The notes: generated by a model from the sequence alone, not told the origin. 64,000 nucleotides of DNA from Echinimonas agarilytica (GCF_023703465.1 NZ_JAMQGP010000002.1:248001-312000), one strand, 5' to 3'. Numbered from the stretch's first letter, positions 1 through 10,142 are shown. Program-made: numbers and translations.

Positions 1-66
1 GCCGAACGAGCGGGCTCTAAAAGCGCTCGTAAATCGTTTATCGATGCCGTAAAACAACTTAAATAG
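1..66 (+). CDS. C-terminal end of an unidentified protein (partial)
   Basis: Frame 1 is open from the first base to a TAG at 64-66 and gives 21 residues ending in AVKQLK. The tail is basic. The piece is too short to assign to a family. It is followed within 20 bases by a strong hairpin with a T-run, which supports a real gene end. The gene converges on glnD. Confidence 0.5.
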   Translation, partial: AERAGSKSARKSFIDAVKQLK

Positions 67-84
67 TTTTAAGATTGTATGGTG

Positions 85-116
85 AAAAAAGCCTTTCTTT
101 TAAGAAAGGCTTTTTT
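85..116 (+). terminator. Rho-independent terminator of the leftmost gene
   Basis: The arms at 85-99 and 102-116 are perfectly complementary. They comprise an A-run plus GCCTTTCTT and its complement ending in six Ts. The A-run on one side and the T-run on the other would let it work in both directions. It lies 18 bases after the stop codon at 66. Confidence 0.8.
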
Positions 117-137
117 GTGCCTGAGCGTTTACAAATA

Positions 138-165
138 AAAAGCCAATCTTCAGAGGATTGGCTTT
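138..165 (-). terminator. Probable glnD terminator
   Basis: The stem AGCCAATC (141-148) pairs with GATTGGCT (156-163), with a seven-base loop. Read on the minus strand it is followed by TTTTTATTT. It sits about 100 bases beyond the glnD stop, so it most likely ends the glnD transcript. Confidence 0.7.
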
Positions 166-264
166 AGAGTGGCTTAGTGTGAAGGCTCTGATTGGTTAGC
201 GCAAAGTCATGTTTGCAAGCTCAGCGTCTAACCCCCTTTCGCAGTAATCTTGTTTCCAACTAAT

Positions 265-2898
265 CTAAGGATGCGCATAGGAATCGGTTGTGTTGGCTAC
301 ACTTTGTAGCTTTTCTTTCAACTCGTTCTTAATGTCATCGGGGAGTGCTTCGCCTAGTTCGGTGGAAAGGCTAAAGAAATCTTCGGCGCGTTCACCAACG
401 GTCGAGATTTTTGCAGCATGTAAGCTGAGTTTCATTTCGTGAAATAGTGTCGCAACGTCAACCAGTAGTCCGGGCCTATCTAGAGCGATCAGCTCCAACA
501 TGGTTCGATTGTCTTTTTCGCTAGTGATGTATTTGACCTGAGCTTCAACGTTAAAGTGCTTTAACTTTCGCTCCATTTTAGGTTGGCGGTAGGGTTCGTC
601 ACAATCATTGGTGATGCAATAACGAATACTCTCGGTGACTTCGTCAATTCGACTTTGCCCCGTGAGAGGAGTGCCATCGCGCTCTAAAATCACGAAAGTA
701 TCGACTGTCACTCCGTCTTTTGTATTCATAATTTGAGCGTCGTGAACGTCGAGATTTTTTCGATCCAGTACTTTAACTGTATTCATGAATAAATTCGGAG
801 TGTCGTAAGTGTACAAAAATAGTTCAGTGCTATCGCGTTGAGGTATCTCAGACAATGCAATGAGCGGCTCGCTTGAGTCACCATGAGCAATAATGTTGTG
901 TGTATGCCAAGCAACTTGCTCAGGGCTGTGTCGCACAAAGTACTCGGCTTTGAAGCGTTGCCAGACCAAATCGATTTGCTCACGCTCAACGGTCTCGTGG
1001 ATGAGCTCTAACGCGCTATTCTGGGTTTCTTCAATATGACTCGCAATATCCACATTGTGGCTTAAGCCTTGTGATAAAACAGCGTGTGTAGCGCTATAGA
1101 GCTCACGTAATAAAGCACCTTTCCAGCCATTCCAAAGGTTGTCGTTGGTCGCTCGAATGTCAGCGGTGGTTAAGCAGTACAAGTACTTCAAGCGAGTGAC
1201 ATCGCCAATTTTTTGAGCGAAGGTCGAAACCACTTCTGGATCTTGGATATCACGTTTTTGAGCCGTAACAGACATGATCAAGTGTTGCTCTACTAACCAA
1301 GCGACCAGTGATGCTTGTTCTTGGTCGTAGCCGTGGAATAAACAGAATTCAAGTGCATCAACTGCGCCAAGTTCGGAGTGATCACCGCCCCGACCTTTTG
1401 CAATATCATGAAATAGAGCGGCTAAAAACAACAAATCAGGTTCATTTATTTGCGCCATAACGCCGCGCGTGTGCGGGAATTGTTGAGCAAATTCGGCCCG
1501 TGTGAGTCGATATAAATTTTTGGTCACGCGGTAGGTGTGTTCATCGACCGTAAAGGCATGAAACAGATCGAATTGCATTTGCCCAACGATACGTTCCCAT
1601 TGCGGCATGTAGCTCGATAAAATGCCATATCGATGCATAAAGGCAATCGGACGTCCTGGCCCGCGAGGGTGACGCATTAACTTGACGAAAAGTTCACGGC
1701 ATTCCGGCAGGTGTTGCAGGTAACCCTTGATTTGACGTCGAGATACACGCAATTTACGAATACAGTGGGCTGAAATGCCCGTGATATTTCTGTTGTCGGC
1801 CACATGCAGTAGCAACTGAATGTAGTTTTCTGATTTGTCGAACACACTTGGATGGCGTAGACCGATGTTGTTACCGCGCATCAAAAAGTCGTTATCGAGC
1901 AGCGTGACTGGAGCCGTCGAGTAACTTTCCAAAAATGCATCATCAAACAGCTGCAATAACATTTGATTGAGTTCAATGACTTGCCGAATCGTTTGATAAA
2001 GGCGTTTCATCATTTTTTCTACTGATGAATTGCCTTCGTCGCAGTACCCTAACTCACGTGCAACTTCGGCTTGGTAATCGAACAGTAATCGATCTTCTGA
2101 ACGATTGGTTACCATGTGCAAAACAAACCGTACTTGCCATAAAAACTTTTGACATTGTTCAAGCTCTTCATGCTCGTCTACGGTAAGAAAACCATGTTCG
2201 ACTAATTGCCCAAGTTCATCGGCACCAAAGTGGTTTTTGACCACCCAACCAATATTTTGGATGTCACGCAAGCCGCCTGGGTTTGCTTTGACATTGGGTT
2301 CTAAGTTGTACGCAGTGTCGTGGTATTGATCGTGCCGCTTGATCTGCTCTTCCATTTTGGCTTGGAAGAACTTATGCGAAGGCCAGAATGACTTTGATTT
2401 AACTTGGGTTTCTAATTGGCTATAGGGCTGACTGTCGCCAGAAATTAAGCGCGATTCCATTAGATTTGTGGCAATCGTAATGTCTTCTTTACCTAAACTA
2501 ATGCATTCTTTTCCTGAGCGAACACTGTGGCCAACTTCTAGGCGAATATCCCATAGTAAGGTAATGAACTGGCTGATCTTTGCTTCAGTTTCGGGATCGA
2601 TAGCGTTATTACTGAGAAGCAGCAAATCAATATCTGATTGAGGATGCAATTCACCTCGCCCATATCCGCCCACAGCGACAAGAGACAAACCACTCACTTG
2701 TTCTAATTCTACATGCCACCACAAGTGTTTCAGCAGCTTATCCATGAAACGGCTACGTGCCCGAACTAAATGAATAATCGAAGTGCCATTGTGGTACTGA
2801 GAACTGAGCCAATCTAAGCATTGGTCATGTAACTTTCGAAACGTCATCATCCGTTCTGAACGATCGTACTTACTAAAATCTACGTCAAACTGCGGCAT
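265..2898 (-). CDS. glnD: Bifunctional [protein-PII] uridylyltransferase/uridylyl-removing enzyme
   Basis: GlnD is the glutamine sensor of nitrogen control: it uridylylates PII proteins under nitrogen limitation and removes UMP when glutamine is high. The 877-residue product has the usual family length and order. A nucleotidyltransferase motif lies at about 77-95 (GGYGRGELHPQSDIDLL, with D89 and D91 as probable metal ligands). A central HD hydrolase domain contains FHDIAKGRGGDHS near residue 495. Two C-terminal ACT domains start near 695 (ELFLYTYDTPNLF) and 805 (MLELIALDRPGLL). It lies 67 bases downstream of map on the same strand, the order known from E. coli. A nitrogen sensor in the same window as the urea locus fits the theme, but glnD is a core gene and the proximity may be chance. 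Confidence 0.97.
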   Translation of the reverse strand: MPQFDVDFSKYDRSERMMTFRKLHDQCLDWLSSQYHNGTSIIHLVRARSRFMDKLLKHLWWHVELEQVSGLSLVAVGGYGRGELHPQSDIDLLLLSNNAIDPETEAKISQFITLLWDIRLEVGHSVRSGKECISLGKEDITIATNLMESRLISGDSQPYSQLETQVKSKSFWPSHKFFQAKMEEQIKRHDQYHDTAYNLEPNVKANPGGLRDIQNIGWVVKNHFGADELGQLVEHGFLTVDEHEELEQCQKFLWQVRFVLHMVTNRSEDRLLFDYQAEVARELGYCDEGNSSVEKMMKRLYQTIRQVIELNQMLLQLFDDAFLESYSTAPVTLLDNDFLMRGNNIGLRHPSVFDKSENYIQLLLHVADNRNITGISAHCIRKLRVSRRQIKGYLQHLPECRELFVKLMRHPRGPGRPIAFMHRYGILSSYMPQWERIVGQMQFDLFHAFTVDEHTYRVTKNLYRLTRAEFAQQFPHTRGVMAQINEPDLLFLAALFHDIAKGRGGDHSELGAVDALEFCLFHGYDQEQASLVAWLVEQHLIMSVTAQKRDIQDPEVVSTFAQKIGDVTRLKYLYCLTTADIRATNDNLWNGWKGALLRELYSATHAVLSQGLSHNVDIASHIEETQNSALELIHETVEREQIDLVWQRFKAEYFVRHSPEQVAWHTHNIIAHGDSSEPLIALSEIPQRDSTELFLYTYDTPNLFMNTVKVLDRKNLDVHDAQIMNTKDGVTVDTFVILERDGTPLTGQSRIDEVTESIRYCITNDCDEPYRQPKMERKLKHFNVEAQVKYITSEKDNRTMLELIALDRPGLLVDVATLFHEMKLSLHAAKISTVGERAEDFFSLSTELGEALPDDIKNELKEKLQSVANTTDSYAHP

Positions 2899-2965
2899 TA
2901 AATTTCTCGTTTAGCATTGCGGCTTTATATGTTTTTAACAGCTCAGGCATTCAGGCTTGAGCCTA

Positions 2966-3772
2966 TTAATTATTGTGGAGCACTCGGTCAATTGTTTCGT
3001 CGCTGCGAAGGGTTAAAATTTCGCAACCGGTCTTCGTCACTAGTAAGGTGTGTTCCCATTGGGCTGAGTTCTTTCTGTCTTTGGTGTAAACCGTCCAGCC
3101 GTCGTCGTCATCCAGCTCGGTGTAACGTTTCCCACTATTGATCATTGGCTCTATGGTAAAGCACATGCCAGCTTCCATCTTGCGGCCATCTTTATGTTTG
3201 TAATGAACAATTTGCGGGTCTTCGTGAAACACTTCTCCAATGCCGTGGCCGCAATACTCTTGCACGATGGTGTAGCGAACCGCGCCTTGTTTTTTGCTCT
3301 TGATGTACTTATCGATGGTGTTACCAATGTCATCAAATCGAGCGCCGGCTCGAACTTTACGAATAGCCTCATACAGACTTTCTTGAGTCACTGACGCCAA
3401 ACGGCGATCGGCTGCTGAAACCTCACCGACGAAAAACATTTTGCTGGTGTCGCCATGAAACCCATCTTTGATGACGGTGATGTCAATATTAACGCAATCA
3501 CCGTCTTTCAAAATGCGGTTGTCATCTGGAATCCCATGACATACGACCTCATTTATAGAGGTGCAAATTGACTTCGGAAAACCATGATAATTGAGCGGAG
3601 CAGGCACTGCTCCTTGAACATCTACGATGTAGTTGTGACAAATACGATCGAGTTCGCCTGTACTCACGCCAGACTTGACGTGTGGGGCGATCATCTCTAA
3701 CACGTCCGCCGCTAAGCGACCCGCAATTCGCATTTTTTCAATTTGTTCAGGTGTTTTTATCGTAATGCTCAT
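2966..3772 (-). CDS. map: Methionine aminopeptidase, type I
   Basis: The enzyme removes the initiator methionine from nascent proteins in the cytoplasm and uses two metal ions. The metal ligands are visible: D97 and D108 (VNIDITVIKDGFHGDTSKMF), H176 in CGHGIGEVFHEDP, E208 in CFTIEPMIN and E240 in AQWEHTLLVT. The product is 268 residues, close to the 264 of E. coli. The ATG at 3772 gives the expected N-terminus MSITIKTPEQIEKMRIAGRL. It is divergent from rpsB and upstream of glnD, as in enterobacteria. Confidence 0.97.
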   Translation of the reverse strand: MSITIKTPEQIEKMRIAGRLAADVLEMIAPHVKSGVSTGELDRICHNYIVDVQGAVPAPLNYHGFPKSICTSINEVVCHGIPDDNRILKDGDCVNIDITVIKDGFHGDTSKMFFVGEVSAADRRLASVTQESLYEAIRKVRAGARFDDIGNTIDKYIKSKKQGAVRYTIVQEYCGHGIGEVFHEDPQIVHYKHKDGRKMEAGMCFTIEPMINSGKRYTELDDDDGWTVYTKDRKNSAQWEHTLLVTKTGCEILTLRSDETIDRVLHNN

Positions 3773-3789
3773 TCATTATTCCAAGGTGT

Positions 3790-3826
3790 CAGTAAAAATT
3801 TCACATTCATAGGCTAGTTTTTACTG
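3790..3826. repeat. Nine-base inverted repeat upstream of map
   Basis: CAGTAAAAA (3790-3798) is exactly inverted as TTTTTACTG (3818-3826), with a 19-base spacer. It lies 18 bases before the map start codon, in the map/rpsB divergent region. It could be an operator, a leader hairpin or chance. No known operator matches it. Confidence 0.3.
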
Positions 3827-3855
3827 TCTTTAAGGCGAAAAGTGCCACAGTTAAA

Positions 3856-3884
3856 TTGTTCCAGACCGGCATGTATGGTATAAA
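3856..3884 (+). promoter_or_regulatory. Sigma-70 promoter of rpsB-tsf
   Basis: A -35 box TTGTTC (3856-3861) and a -10 box TATAAA (3879-3884) are 17 bases apart. TG one base before the -10 makes it an extended -10 promoter. The bases after it (GCGCGCC) form a GC-rich discriminator, typical of stringently controlled translation promoters. It leaves a 5' leader of about 170 bases before rpsB. Confidence 0.75.
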
Positions 3885-3973
3885 GCGCGCCGACAATACG
3901 CAAATGTCATTGGCATTGCGACATTGTCAGAATCCGTGGCTTGTTTTGCAACTTGTAATTCAAGCTAATAATC

Positions 3974-4063
3974 ACACACACACGTCGACACATGCGCCGG
4001 GGTGCCCGAAAGGGTCGGATGTATGGGATGTGTGGAGGCCTAACCCCAATAACGAGGTAAATT
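3974..4063 (+). promoter_or_regulatory. rpsB leader, putative S2 autoregulatory RNA
   Basis: S2-mediated feedback on rpsB-tsf through the mRNA leader is known in E. coli and is reported as conserved in gammaproteobacteria. Here ACACAT (3988-3993) can pair with ATGTGT (4028-4033), enclosing a small CCC-GAAA-GGG hairpin (4005-4014). GGGGT (3999-4003) is complementary to ACCCC (4043-4047), 16 bases before the start codon, which would make a pseudoknot. The Shine-Dalgarno GAGG is at 4054-4057. The pairing was found by eye, not by folding. Confidence 0.55.
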
Positions 4064-4798
4064 ATGGCAAACGTATCAATGCGCGACATGCTTAAAGCTG
4101 GCGTACACTTTGGTCACCAAACACGCTACTGGAACCCACAGATGAAGCCTTTCATCTTTGGCGCTCGCAACAAGGTTCATATCATCAACCTTGAACAAAC
4201 AGTTCCAATGTTCAACGACGCGTTGAACTTCCTTTCTAGCGTTGCTTCAAAGCGCGGTAAAATCTTGTTCGTAGGTACTAAACGTGCTGCGAGTGAGTCT
4301 GTGAAAGAAGCAGCTGTACGCAGTGGTCAATACTATGTAAACCACCGCTGGTTAGGCGGCATGTTGACTAACTGGAAAACAGTTCGTCAATCAATCAAGC
4401 GTCTTAAAGACCTTGAGTCTCAAAGCCAAGACGGCACATTTGAGAAGCTGACTAAGAAAGAAGGTTTGATGCGCACCCGTGAAATGGAAAAGCTTGAGAA
4501 AAGCTTGGGCGGTATCAAAGACATGGGCGGCCTGCCTGACGTGATTTTCATCATTGATGCTGACCACGAACACATCGCGGTTAAAGAAGCGAACAACTTG
4601 GGCATTCCAGTTGTTTCTGTTGTTGATACTAACTCTTCTCCAGCAGGTGTTGACTACGTCGTTCCTGGTAACGACGATGCGATTCGCGCCATTCAACTGT
4701 ACACCAATGCAGTTGCTGACGCAGTTATCGAAGGCCGTGACAGCAATACTGTTGCAGCTAAAGATGGTGACTTCGTCGAAGAAGCAGCAGCGGAGTAA
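4064..4798 (+). CDS. rpsB: 30S ribosomal protein S2
   Basis: S2 binds the head/body junction of the 30S subunit with S1. The N-terminus [19 protein letters not shown] and the segment [13 protein letters not shown] (residues about 93-105) are diagnostic. The product has 244 residues, the usual length. It has its own promoter and a structured leader. A terminator-like hairpin separates it from tsf, as in E. coli where readthrough sets a lower level of tsf mRNA. Codon choice is strongly biased, as expected for a highly expressed gene. Confidence 0.98.
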   Translation: MANVSMRDMLKAGVHFGHQTRYWNPQMKPFIFGARNKVHIINLEQTVPMFNDALNFLSSVASKRGKILFVGTKRAASESVKEAAVRSGQYYVNHRWLGGMLTNWKTVRQSIKRLKDLESQSQDGTFEKLTKKEGLMRTREMEKLEKSLGGIKDMGGLPDVIFIIDADHEHIAVKEANNLGIPVVSVVDTNSSPAGVDYVVPGNDDAIRAIQLYTNAVADAVIEGRDSNTVAAKDGDFVEEAAAE

Positions 4799-4828
4799 AT
4801 AAGGAACTCTTGATTGAGCCCTTATAAG

Positions 4829-4877
4829 CCCAACAAGATTCTGTTGGGTGTAAAGGGGCCGAAAGGCCCCTTTTTGT
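4829..4877 (+). terminator. rpsB-tsf intergenic terminator/attenuator
   Basis: There are two hairpins. The first is CCCAACA (4829-4835) paired with TGTTGGG (4842-4848). The second is AAAGGGGCC (4852-4860) and GGCCCCTTT (4865-4873) around a GAAA tetraloop, followed by TTGTT. No obvious separate tsf promoter follows, so partial readthrough is likely. Confidence 0.75.
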
Positions 4878-4917
4878 TACAACTACTTTCTATATCAGAA
4901 ACCTGAGGATACTAGAC

Positions 4918-5793
4918 ATGGCGATTACAGCTGCCCTGGTAAAAGAGCTTCGCGAGCGCACTGGCGCTGGCATGATGGATTGTAAAAAAGCATTGGTAGA
5001 AACAGATGGCGATATCGATCTAGCGATTGAGAACATGCGCAAATCTGGCCAAGCTAAAGCGGCTAAGAAAGCCGGTCGTATTGCTGCTGAAGGTGTTGTG
5101 ATTGCACGCACTGGTGGTGGACAAGCGGTGTTGGTTGAGCTGAACTGCGAAACTGACTTCGTAGCACGTGACGAAAGCTTCTTGGCATTTGCCAACAAAG
5201 TTGCTGACTTAGCGTTTGAAAAGAAAATTGGCGACATTGAAACATTAAAAGCAGCTGACTTGGATGGCCTTTCTGTTGAAGAAACACGTGCCAACTTAGT
5301 TGCTAAAATCGGCGAAAACATGAACGTTCGTCGTGTTGTTGTGTTTGAAGAAGGCGAGACTGTAGGTAGCTACATTCACGGCGGTCGTATCGGCGTATTG
5401 GTAGGTATCAATGGCGGCGACGAAGAATTAGCGAAAGACTTGGCAATGCACGTTGCTGCAAGCAAGCCAGATTTCGTAACTCCAGCAGATGTTCCTGCTG
5501 AAGTTGTTGAGAAAGAAAAAGCAATCCAAGTTGACATCGCAATCAACTCTGGTAAGCCTGCTGAAATCGCAGAGAAAATGGTTGTCGGCCGCATGAAGAA
5601 GTTCACTCATGAAGTGAGCATGACAGGCCAACCGTTTGTCAAAGATCCTTCGATCTCAGTTGAGCAATTGCTGAAATCTAAGGGCGCTACTGCCGTTAAC
5701 TTCGTACGTCTCGAAGTTGGTGAAGGTATCGAGAAGAAAGAAGAAGATTTCGCAGCAGAAGTTGCTGCTCAAATCGCTGCTGCTAAGCAGTAA
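4918..5793 (+). CDS. tsf: Elongation factor Ts
   Basis: EF-Ts is the guanine nucleotide exchange factor for EF-Tu. The N-terminal module [20 protein letters not shown] (about residues 4-23) and the [10 protein letters not shown] segment (about 79-88), which contacts EF-Tu, are intact. At 291 residues it is slightly longer than the E. coli protein (283). The start ATG at 4918 follows a GAGGA Shine-Dalgarno sequence. It is co-transcribed with rpsB by readthrough of the intergenic hairpin. Confidence 0.97.
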   Translation: MAITAALVKELRERTGAGMMDCKKALVETDGDIDLAIENMRKSGQAKAAKKAGRIAAEGVVIARTGGGQAVLVELNCETDFVARDESFLAFANKVADLAFEKKIGDIETLKAADLDGLSVEETRANLVAKIGENMNVRRVVVFEEGETVGSYIHGGRIGVLVGINGGDEELAKDLAMHVAASKPDFVTPADVPAEVVEKEKAIQVDIAINSGKPAEIAEKMVVGRMKKFTHEVSMTGQPFVKDPSISVEQLLKSKGATAVNFVRLEVGEGIEKKEEDFAAEVAAQIAAAKQ

Positions 5794-5828
5794 TCTTTTT
5801 TCGAAAAAACAGTATACTTATGCTGTTC

Positions 5829-5857
5829 AGATGTACCGCCTTTCTGGCGGTACATCT
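5829..5857 (+). other. Perfect 12-bp hairpin between tsf and pyrH
   Basis: AGATGTACCGCC (5829-5840) and GGCGGTACATCT (5846-5857) flank a TTTCT loop. There is no T-run after it on either strand, so it is more likely an mRNA-stability or processing element than a full terminator. A TATACT hexamer at 5812-5817 just before it could be the -10 of a pyrH promoter, but no good -35 was seen. Confidence 0.55.
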
Positions 5858-5892
5858 CCATATTCTCTAGAGAAGCCGCACAGGACATATTT

Positions 5893-6627
5893 ATGACCAC
5901 CAACCCTAAGTTCAATTATCGTCGCATTCTTTTAAAACTTTCTGGTGAAGCCCTGATGGGAGACGAAGGTTTTGGTATCGACCCTGTTGTTCTTGATCGT
6001 ATGGCACTGGAAATCAAAGAATTGATTGATATGGGTGTTCAAGTCGGTCTGGTGATTGGCGGCGGAAACCTATTCCGTGGTCAAAAACTTGCAGATGCAG
6101 GTATGCATCGTGTTGTTGGCGATCACATGGGTATGTTAGCAACATTAATGAATGGCTTGGCCATGCGTGATGCTCTGGCACGAGCTCACGTGAATACGCG
6201 ATTAATGTCTGCCATTCCATTGAATGGTGTGTGTGATACTTATAACTGGGCAGAAGCCATTAGTTTGCTGCGTTCGGGCCGAGTTGTAATCTTTTCTGCC
6301 GGTACAGGTAATCCATTCTTCACGACAGATTCTGCAGCATGTTTGCGCGGCATTGAAATTGAAGCCGACGTTGTTCTCAAAGGAACCAAGGTTGATGGCG
6401 TCTATTCAGAAGACCCAATGAAGAACCCTGATGCAGAGCTATATAGCACGTTAGATTATAATGACGTGTTAGAAAAAGAATTAAAGGTCATGGATTTAGC
6501 GGCATTTACGTTGGCTCGTGATCATAGTTTGCCAATTCGTGTATTTAACATGAATAAACCCGGCATTCTTAAGAGTATTGTGATGGGTGATGAACAAGGT
6601 ACCTTGATTTGTCATACGGACAAGTAA
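5893..6627 (+). CDS. pyrH: Uridylate kinase (UMP kinase)
   Basis: PyrH phosphorylates UMP to UDP and belongs to the amino-acid kinase fold. The nucleotide-binding segments are [11 protein letters not shown] (about residues 13-23), [13 protein letters not shown] (51-63) and [18 protein letters not shown] (131-148). The length of 244 residues is typical. It sits in the standard order tsf-pyrH-frr. Confidence 0.97.
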   Translation: MTTNPKFNYRRILLKLSGEALMGDEGFGIDPVVLDRMALEIKELIDMGVQVGLVIGGGNLFRGQKLADAGMHRVVGDHMGMLATLMNGLAMRDALARAHVNTRLMSAIPLNGVCDTYNWAEAISLLRSGRVVIFSAGTGNPFFTTDSAACLRGIEIEADVVLKGTKVDGVYSEDPMKNPDAELYSTLDYNDVLEKELKVMDLAAFTLARDHSLPIRVFNMNKPGILKSIVMGDEQGTLICHTDK

Positions 6628-6659
6628 GCTCCAATTTATAGTTGATAGGGTGATAGCAA

Positions 6660-7217
6660 GTGATTAATGAAATCAAAACAGATGCTAAAACACGCATGGA
6701 AAAGAGCGTAGAGTCGCTCAAAAACCAAATGGCAAAAATCCGTACAGGACGCGCACATCCGAGTTTATTGGATACTATCCGCGTTTCTTATTACGGTGCT
6801 GAAACGCCACTGAATCAAGTTGGCAATGTGATTGCAGAAGACTCTCGCACATTGGCTGTGACTGTGTTTGACCGCAGCATGATCCAAGCAGTAGAAAAAG
6901 CAATTATGAGCTCAGACTTAGGCCTGAACCCTAATTCTGCGGGTACAGTTATTCGTATTCCGTTACCAGCACTGACCGAAGAGCGTCGTCGCGACCTCAT
7001 TAAAGTTGTGCGCGGAGAAGCTGAAAATGGTCGTGTTGCAATTCGTAATATTCGTCGCGATGCGAATAGCGATCTGAAAGAGCTTCTGAAAGAAAAAGAA
7101 ATTTCTGAAGATGAAGAGCGTAAAGCAGAAGAAGATGTTCAAAAGCTTACCGATACGTTTGTGAAGAACGTTGAAGAATTATTGAAAGCTAAAGAAGCAG
7201 AGTTACTTGAAATCTAA
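6660..7217 (+). CDS. frr: Ribosome recycling factor
   Basis: RRF splits post-termination ribosomes with EF-G. The 185-residue protein aligns with the E. coli factor along its length, for example [27 protein letters not shown] and [12 protein letters not shown]. The start is GTG at 6660, supported by the match of [17 protein letters not shown] to the family N-terminus. A terminator-like hairpin follows 26 bases after the stop. Confidence 0.97.
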   Translation: MINEIKTDAKTRMEKSVESLKNQMAKIRTGRAHPSLLDTIRVSYYGAETPLNQVGNVIAEDSRTLAVTVFDRSMIQAVEKAIMSSDLGLNPNSAGTVIRIPLPALTEERRRDLIKVVRGEAENGRVAIRNIRRDANSDLKELLKEKEISEDEERKAEEDVQKLTDTFVKNVEELLKAKEAELLEI

Positions 7218-7242
7218 TTATAGACTCAGGTAGTTTGACGAT

Positions 7243-7266
7243 AACGCCGCGGTTAGCGGCGTTTTT
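7243..7266 (+). terminator. Terminator after frr
   Basis: AACGCCGC (7243-7250) and GCGGCGTT (7256-7263) enclose a five-base loop and run into TTTG. It lies inside a possible upstream TTG-initiated extension of uppS, which is one reason to place the uppS start further downstream. Readthrough would be needed if uppS has no promoter of its own. Confidence 0.65.
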
Positions 7267-7294
7267 GTATGAATGTGTTAGCAATGGATTAGTA

Positions 7295-8071
7295 ATGACG
7301 GATACGACGGAACAAGCTTTATCTTTATCGCCTCCTAAGCATGTTGCGATTATTATGGATGGGAATGGACGATGGGCACAGCAACGCAATAAACCGCGAG
7401 TGTTTGGTCATAAGTCCGGGGTTCAGTCGGTTCGAAATGCTGTGAAATTTGCCGGTTCAATCGGTATTCAAGCGCTCACGCTTTACGCATTCAGCAGTGA
7501 AAATTGGCGGCGGCCAAAGCAAGAAGTTGGTGTACTCATGGAGTTATTCATGGCTGTGCTGACCAATGAAGTAAAACGCCTCTCTAAAAATCAGGTGCGC
7601 CTCAAAATCATTGGTGACGTGTCTCGTTTCAGTGACAAATTACAACTCAAGATCCGCCAAGCAGAAGAACTTACCGCTAATAATACCGGTCTCCTTTTAA
7701 ACATTGCCGCAAATTACGGCGGGCGCTGGGATATTCTAGATACGACTCAGCGATTGGCCGAGCAAGTCAAAGCAGGCCGACTAGAACCGTCTGAGATTAC
7801 TGAAGAGTTATTTTCTAACGCCACTTGCTTAGCGGGAGTGCCTGATCCAGATTTAATGATTCGAACCGGTGGAGACCATCGAATTAGTAATTTTCTCATA
7901 TGGCATGCAGCCTATACTGAATTTTATTTTACTGACACGCTTTGGCCTGATTTTGACGATGCGGTTTTTGGAGATGCGATTGCATCATTCCAAGGACGCG
8001 AAAGACGTTTTGGTCATACCGGTGAGCAAGTACAAGAACTTGTGTCTAATGACAGCAAGGAAAGCAATTAA
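7295..8071 (+). CDS. uppS: Undecaprenyl diphosphate synthase (cis-prenyltransferase)
   Basis: UppS adds isoprene units from IPP to farnesyl diphosphate, giving the C55 lipid carrier for cell-wall and O-antigen synthesis. The signature [14 protein letters not shown] (near residue 14) holds the catalytic aspartate. The later motifs [11 protein letters not shown] and [17 protein letters not shown] are also intact. The ATG at 7295 is chosen over an in-frame TTG at 7235, which would put the frr terminator inside the gene. The resulting 258 residues match the family length. The stop TAA directly abuts the cdsA ATG. Confidence 0.95.
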   Translation: MTDTTEQALSLSPPKHVAIIMDGNGRWAQQRNKPRVFGHKSGVQSVRNAVKFAGSIGIQALTLYAFSSENWRRPKQEVGVLMELFMAVLTNEVKRLSKNQVRLKIIGDVSRFSDKLQLKIRQAEELTANNTGLLLNIAANYGGRWDILDTTQRLAEQVKAGRLEPSEITEELFSNATCLAGVPDPDLMIRTGGDHRISNFLIWHAAYTEFYFTDTLWPDFDDAVFGDAIASFQGRERRFGHTGEQVQELVSNDSKESN

Positions 8072-8929
8072 ATGTTGAAGCTACGAATCATTACTGCGTT
8101 GGTACTTTTGCCGTTAGCGCTTTCAGGCTTATTCCTATTGCCGGATCTTGGCTTTGAAATAGCCATTGCTGGAATCGTGCTTATTTGCGCATGGGAGTGG
8201 GGCACTTTAATGGGGGGCATTAAACGTCGCCTTCGCACACTTTATGGCGTTATTTCAGTGGCCATTGTTGGAGTCGTCATGGCGTCAAGCCTTGCAGGCC
8301 AACACTGGATTGAGCAAGACCTACACCCTTGGTTTGATTTTTCTTTATGGCTTGCATTGTGCTGGTGGGTTGTTGCGGGAGTGTTAGTCGCTTGTTATCC
8401 AAAGGCTGCGGGTATTTGGCAAAGCTGGCCTATGAAAGCGTTGATTGGTTGGCTGACCTTAATTCCATGGGGGTTGTCGATGGTTGCGTTGCGAAGCATT
8501 CCATCAGAGCAATCCAACGCCGGTCCGTTAATGTTGTTGATGGCGCTAATGCTCGTTTGGGCGGCAGACACAGGTGGTTACATTTTTGGACGTAAATTTG
8601 GTAAAACTAAATTGATGCCGAAAGTCAGTCCGGGTAAAACTGTAGAGGGCATGTTAGGTGGAGTATTCCTCGCGACCCTTATCGTGGTCGGTGGCTTATG
8701 GTACTTCCCAGCAGCGCGAGAAAACTTAGTCGTTTATTTACTATTTTGTTATTTAACCGTAATTGCAGGTGTATTGGGTGACTTGGTTGAGAGCATGTTA
8801 AAACGAGATGCAGGGGTTAAGGACAGCGGCAAAATCCTACCCGGCCATGGCGGTATACTCGACCGTGTAGATAGCTTAACTGCAGCTGTACCGATCTTTG
8901 CGCTCGGCGCCTTGTATTGGGCTGTTTAA
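8072..8929 (+). CDS. cdsA: Phosphatidate cytidylyltransferase (CDP-diglyceride synthase)
   Basis: CdsA makes CDP-diacylglycerol from phosphatidate and CTP at the inner membrane. The 285-residue protein is mostly hydrophobic, with about eight membrane helices. The family signature is at the C-terminus: a [17 protein letters not shown] stretch followed by [14 protein letters not shown]. It begins immediately after the uppS stop, so translational coupling is likely. Confidence 0.96.
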   Translation: MLKLRIITALVLLPLALSGLFLLPDLGFEIAIAGIVLICAWEWGTLMGGIKRRLRTLYGVISVAIVGVVMASSLAGQHWIEQDLHPWFDFSLWLALCWWVVAGVLVACYPKAAGIWQSWPMKALIGWLTLIPWGLSMVALRSIPSEQSNAGPLMLLMALMLVWAADTGGYIFGRKFGKTKLMPKVSPGKTVEGMLGGVFLATLIVVGGLWYFPAARENLVVYLLFCYLTVIAGVLGDLVESMLKRDAGVKDSGKILPGHGGILDRVDSLTAAVPIFALGALYWAV

Positions 8930-8931
8930 AC

Positions 8932-10134
8932 ATGACTCAAGAATGGATTACTGTACTTGGAGCAACCGGTTCGATTGGTGTAAGTACATTGGATGTAGTG
9001 GCTCGACATGCGGAACGTTTTTCAATTTATGCATTAACTGCCCACTCTCGCGTTGACGAGCTGTTTGAACAAGTTGTTGCTTTCTCGCCTTTGTTTGCGG
9101 TGGTTTCAAATCAAGATCAAGCCAATCGACTTCAGGCCAAGCTCGATGGTGTGCTGAGCACCACACAGGTCTTGGTCGGAGAAACTGGGTTAGTTCAGGT
9201 TGCAAGTGCACCTCAAGTCACCCAAGTGATGGCGGCAATTGTTGGCTCCGCTGGTTTGCTTCCTACGTTAGCGGCGGCTAAGTCTGGCAAACGTGTATTG
9301 TTGGCGAATAAAGAATCGTTAGTCAGTGCAGGTCGTTTGTTTTTAGAGGCTATTCGAGAGAATAGCGCTCAATTACTTCCGATCGATAGCGAACACAATG
9401 CAATTTTTCAATGCCTACCAGCGCAATGGCAGGCACAGCAGTCGGGCGATTTAAAGCAAGCCGGCGTAAGCAAAATTATTTTAACGGGCTCTGGTGGGCC
9501 GTTCAGAGAGACTCCGATTAATGAGCTGTCCGACAAAACACCAGCGCAAGCCGTTGCCCACCCCAACTGGTCGATGGGGCAAAAGATTTCAGTGGACTCC
9601 GCCACCATGATGAATAAGGGTTTGGAATTTATTGAGGCGTGTTGGCTGTTTGATGTGGAACCCGATAAAGTAGAAGTGGTCATTCACCCGCAGAGCTATA
9701 TCCACTCCATGGTGCAGTATTCGGATGGTTCTGTGCTTGCAGAGCTAGGACAGCCAGATATGCGAACGCCTATTGCTCATGCAATGATGTTTCCTGAACG
9801 AGGCGACTCTGGCGTTGCAGCATTAGATTTTGGCACGATTGGCTCACTTGATTTCAATCAGCCTGATTATAATCGGTATCCGTGCCTTCAACTTGCTATA
9901 GAGGCTTGCAAAGCAGGCCAAGAAAGTTGCACGCTACTCAATGCTGCGAATGAAGTCACTGTTGCAGCGTTTTTAGAACAAAAAATAGTATTTACCGATA
10001 TTGCCGCAATAAATGGTGAGGTGATACGACACGGGACCGCTATTCAAATTTCTTCTATCGATGATGTTCTTGCTGTTGACGCCTTAGGCCGACAGCTCGC
10101 CAACGAAGCCATTCAAAAGCGCTCAAGCGTTTAG
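8932..10134 (+). CDS. dxr: 1-deoxy-D-xylulose 5-phosphate reductoisomerase
   Basis: Dxr (IspC) is the committed NADPH-dependent step of the MEP isoprenoid pathway and the fosmidomycin target. The NADPH-binding motif is LGATGSIG (about residues 8-15), the substrate/metal region includes [13 protein letters not shown], and the loop [20 protein letters not shown] is conserved. The ATG at 8932 gives 400 residues, against 398 in E. coli. A longer frame begins inside cdsA and is not needed. It supplies precursors for UppS just upstream. Confidence 0.96.
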   Translation: MTQEWITVLGATGSIGVSTLDVVARHAERFSIYALTAHSRVDELFEQVVAFSPLFAVVSNQDQANRLQAKLDGVLSTTQVLVGETGLVQVASAPQVTQVMAAIVGSAGLLPTLAAAKSGKRVLLANKESLVSAGRLFLEAIRENSAQLLPIDSEHNAIFQCLPAQWQAQQSGDLKQAGVSKIILTGSGGPFRETPINELSDKTPAQAVAHPNWSMGQKISVDSATMMNKGLEFIEACWLFDVEPDKVEVVIHPQSYIHSMVQYSDGSVLAELGQPDMRTPIAHAMMFPERGDSGVAALDFGTIGSLDFNQPDYNRYPCLQLAIEACKAGQESCTLLNAANEVTVAAFLEQKIVFTDIAAINGEVIRHGTAIQISSIDDVLAVDALGRQLANEAIQKRSSV

Positions 10135-10142
10135 GACACACT

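Noticed and set aside
7235-7294. Upstream TTG-initiated extension of uppS
   Set aside because: It would place the frr terminator hairpin inside the coding region and adds residues absent from the family. The ATG at 7295 gives the normal length.
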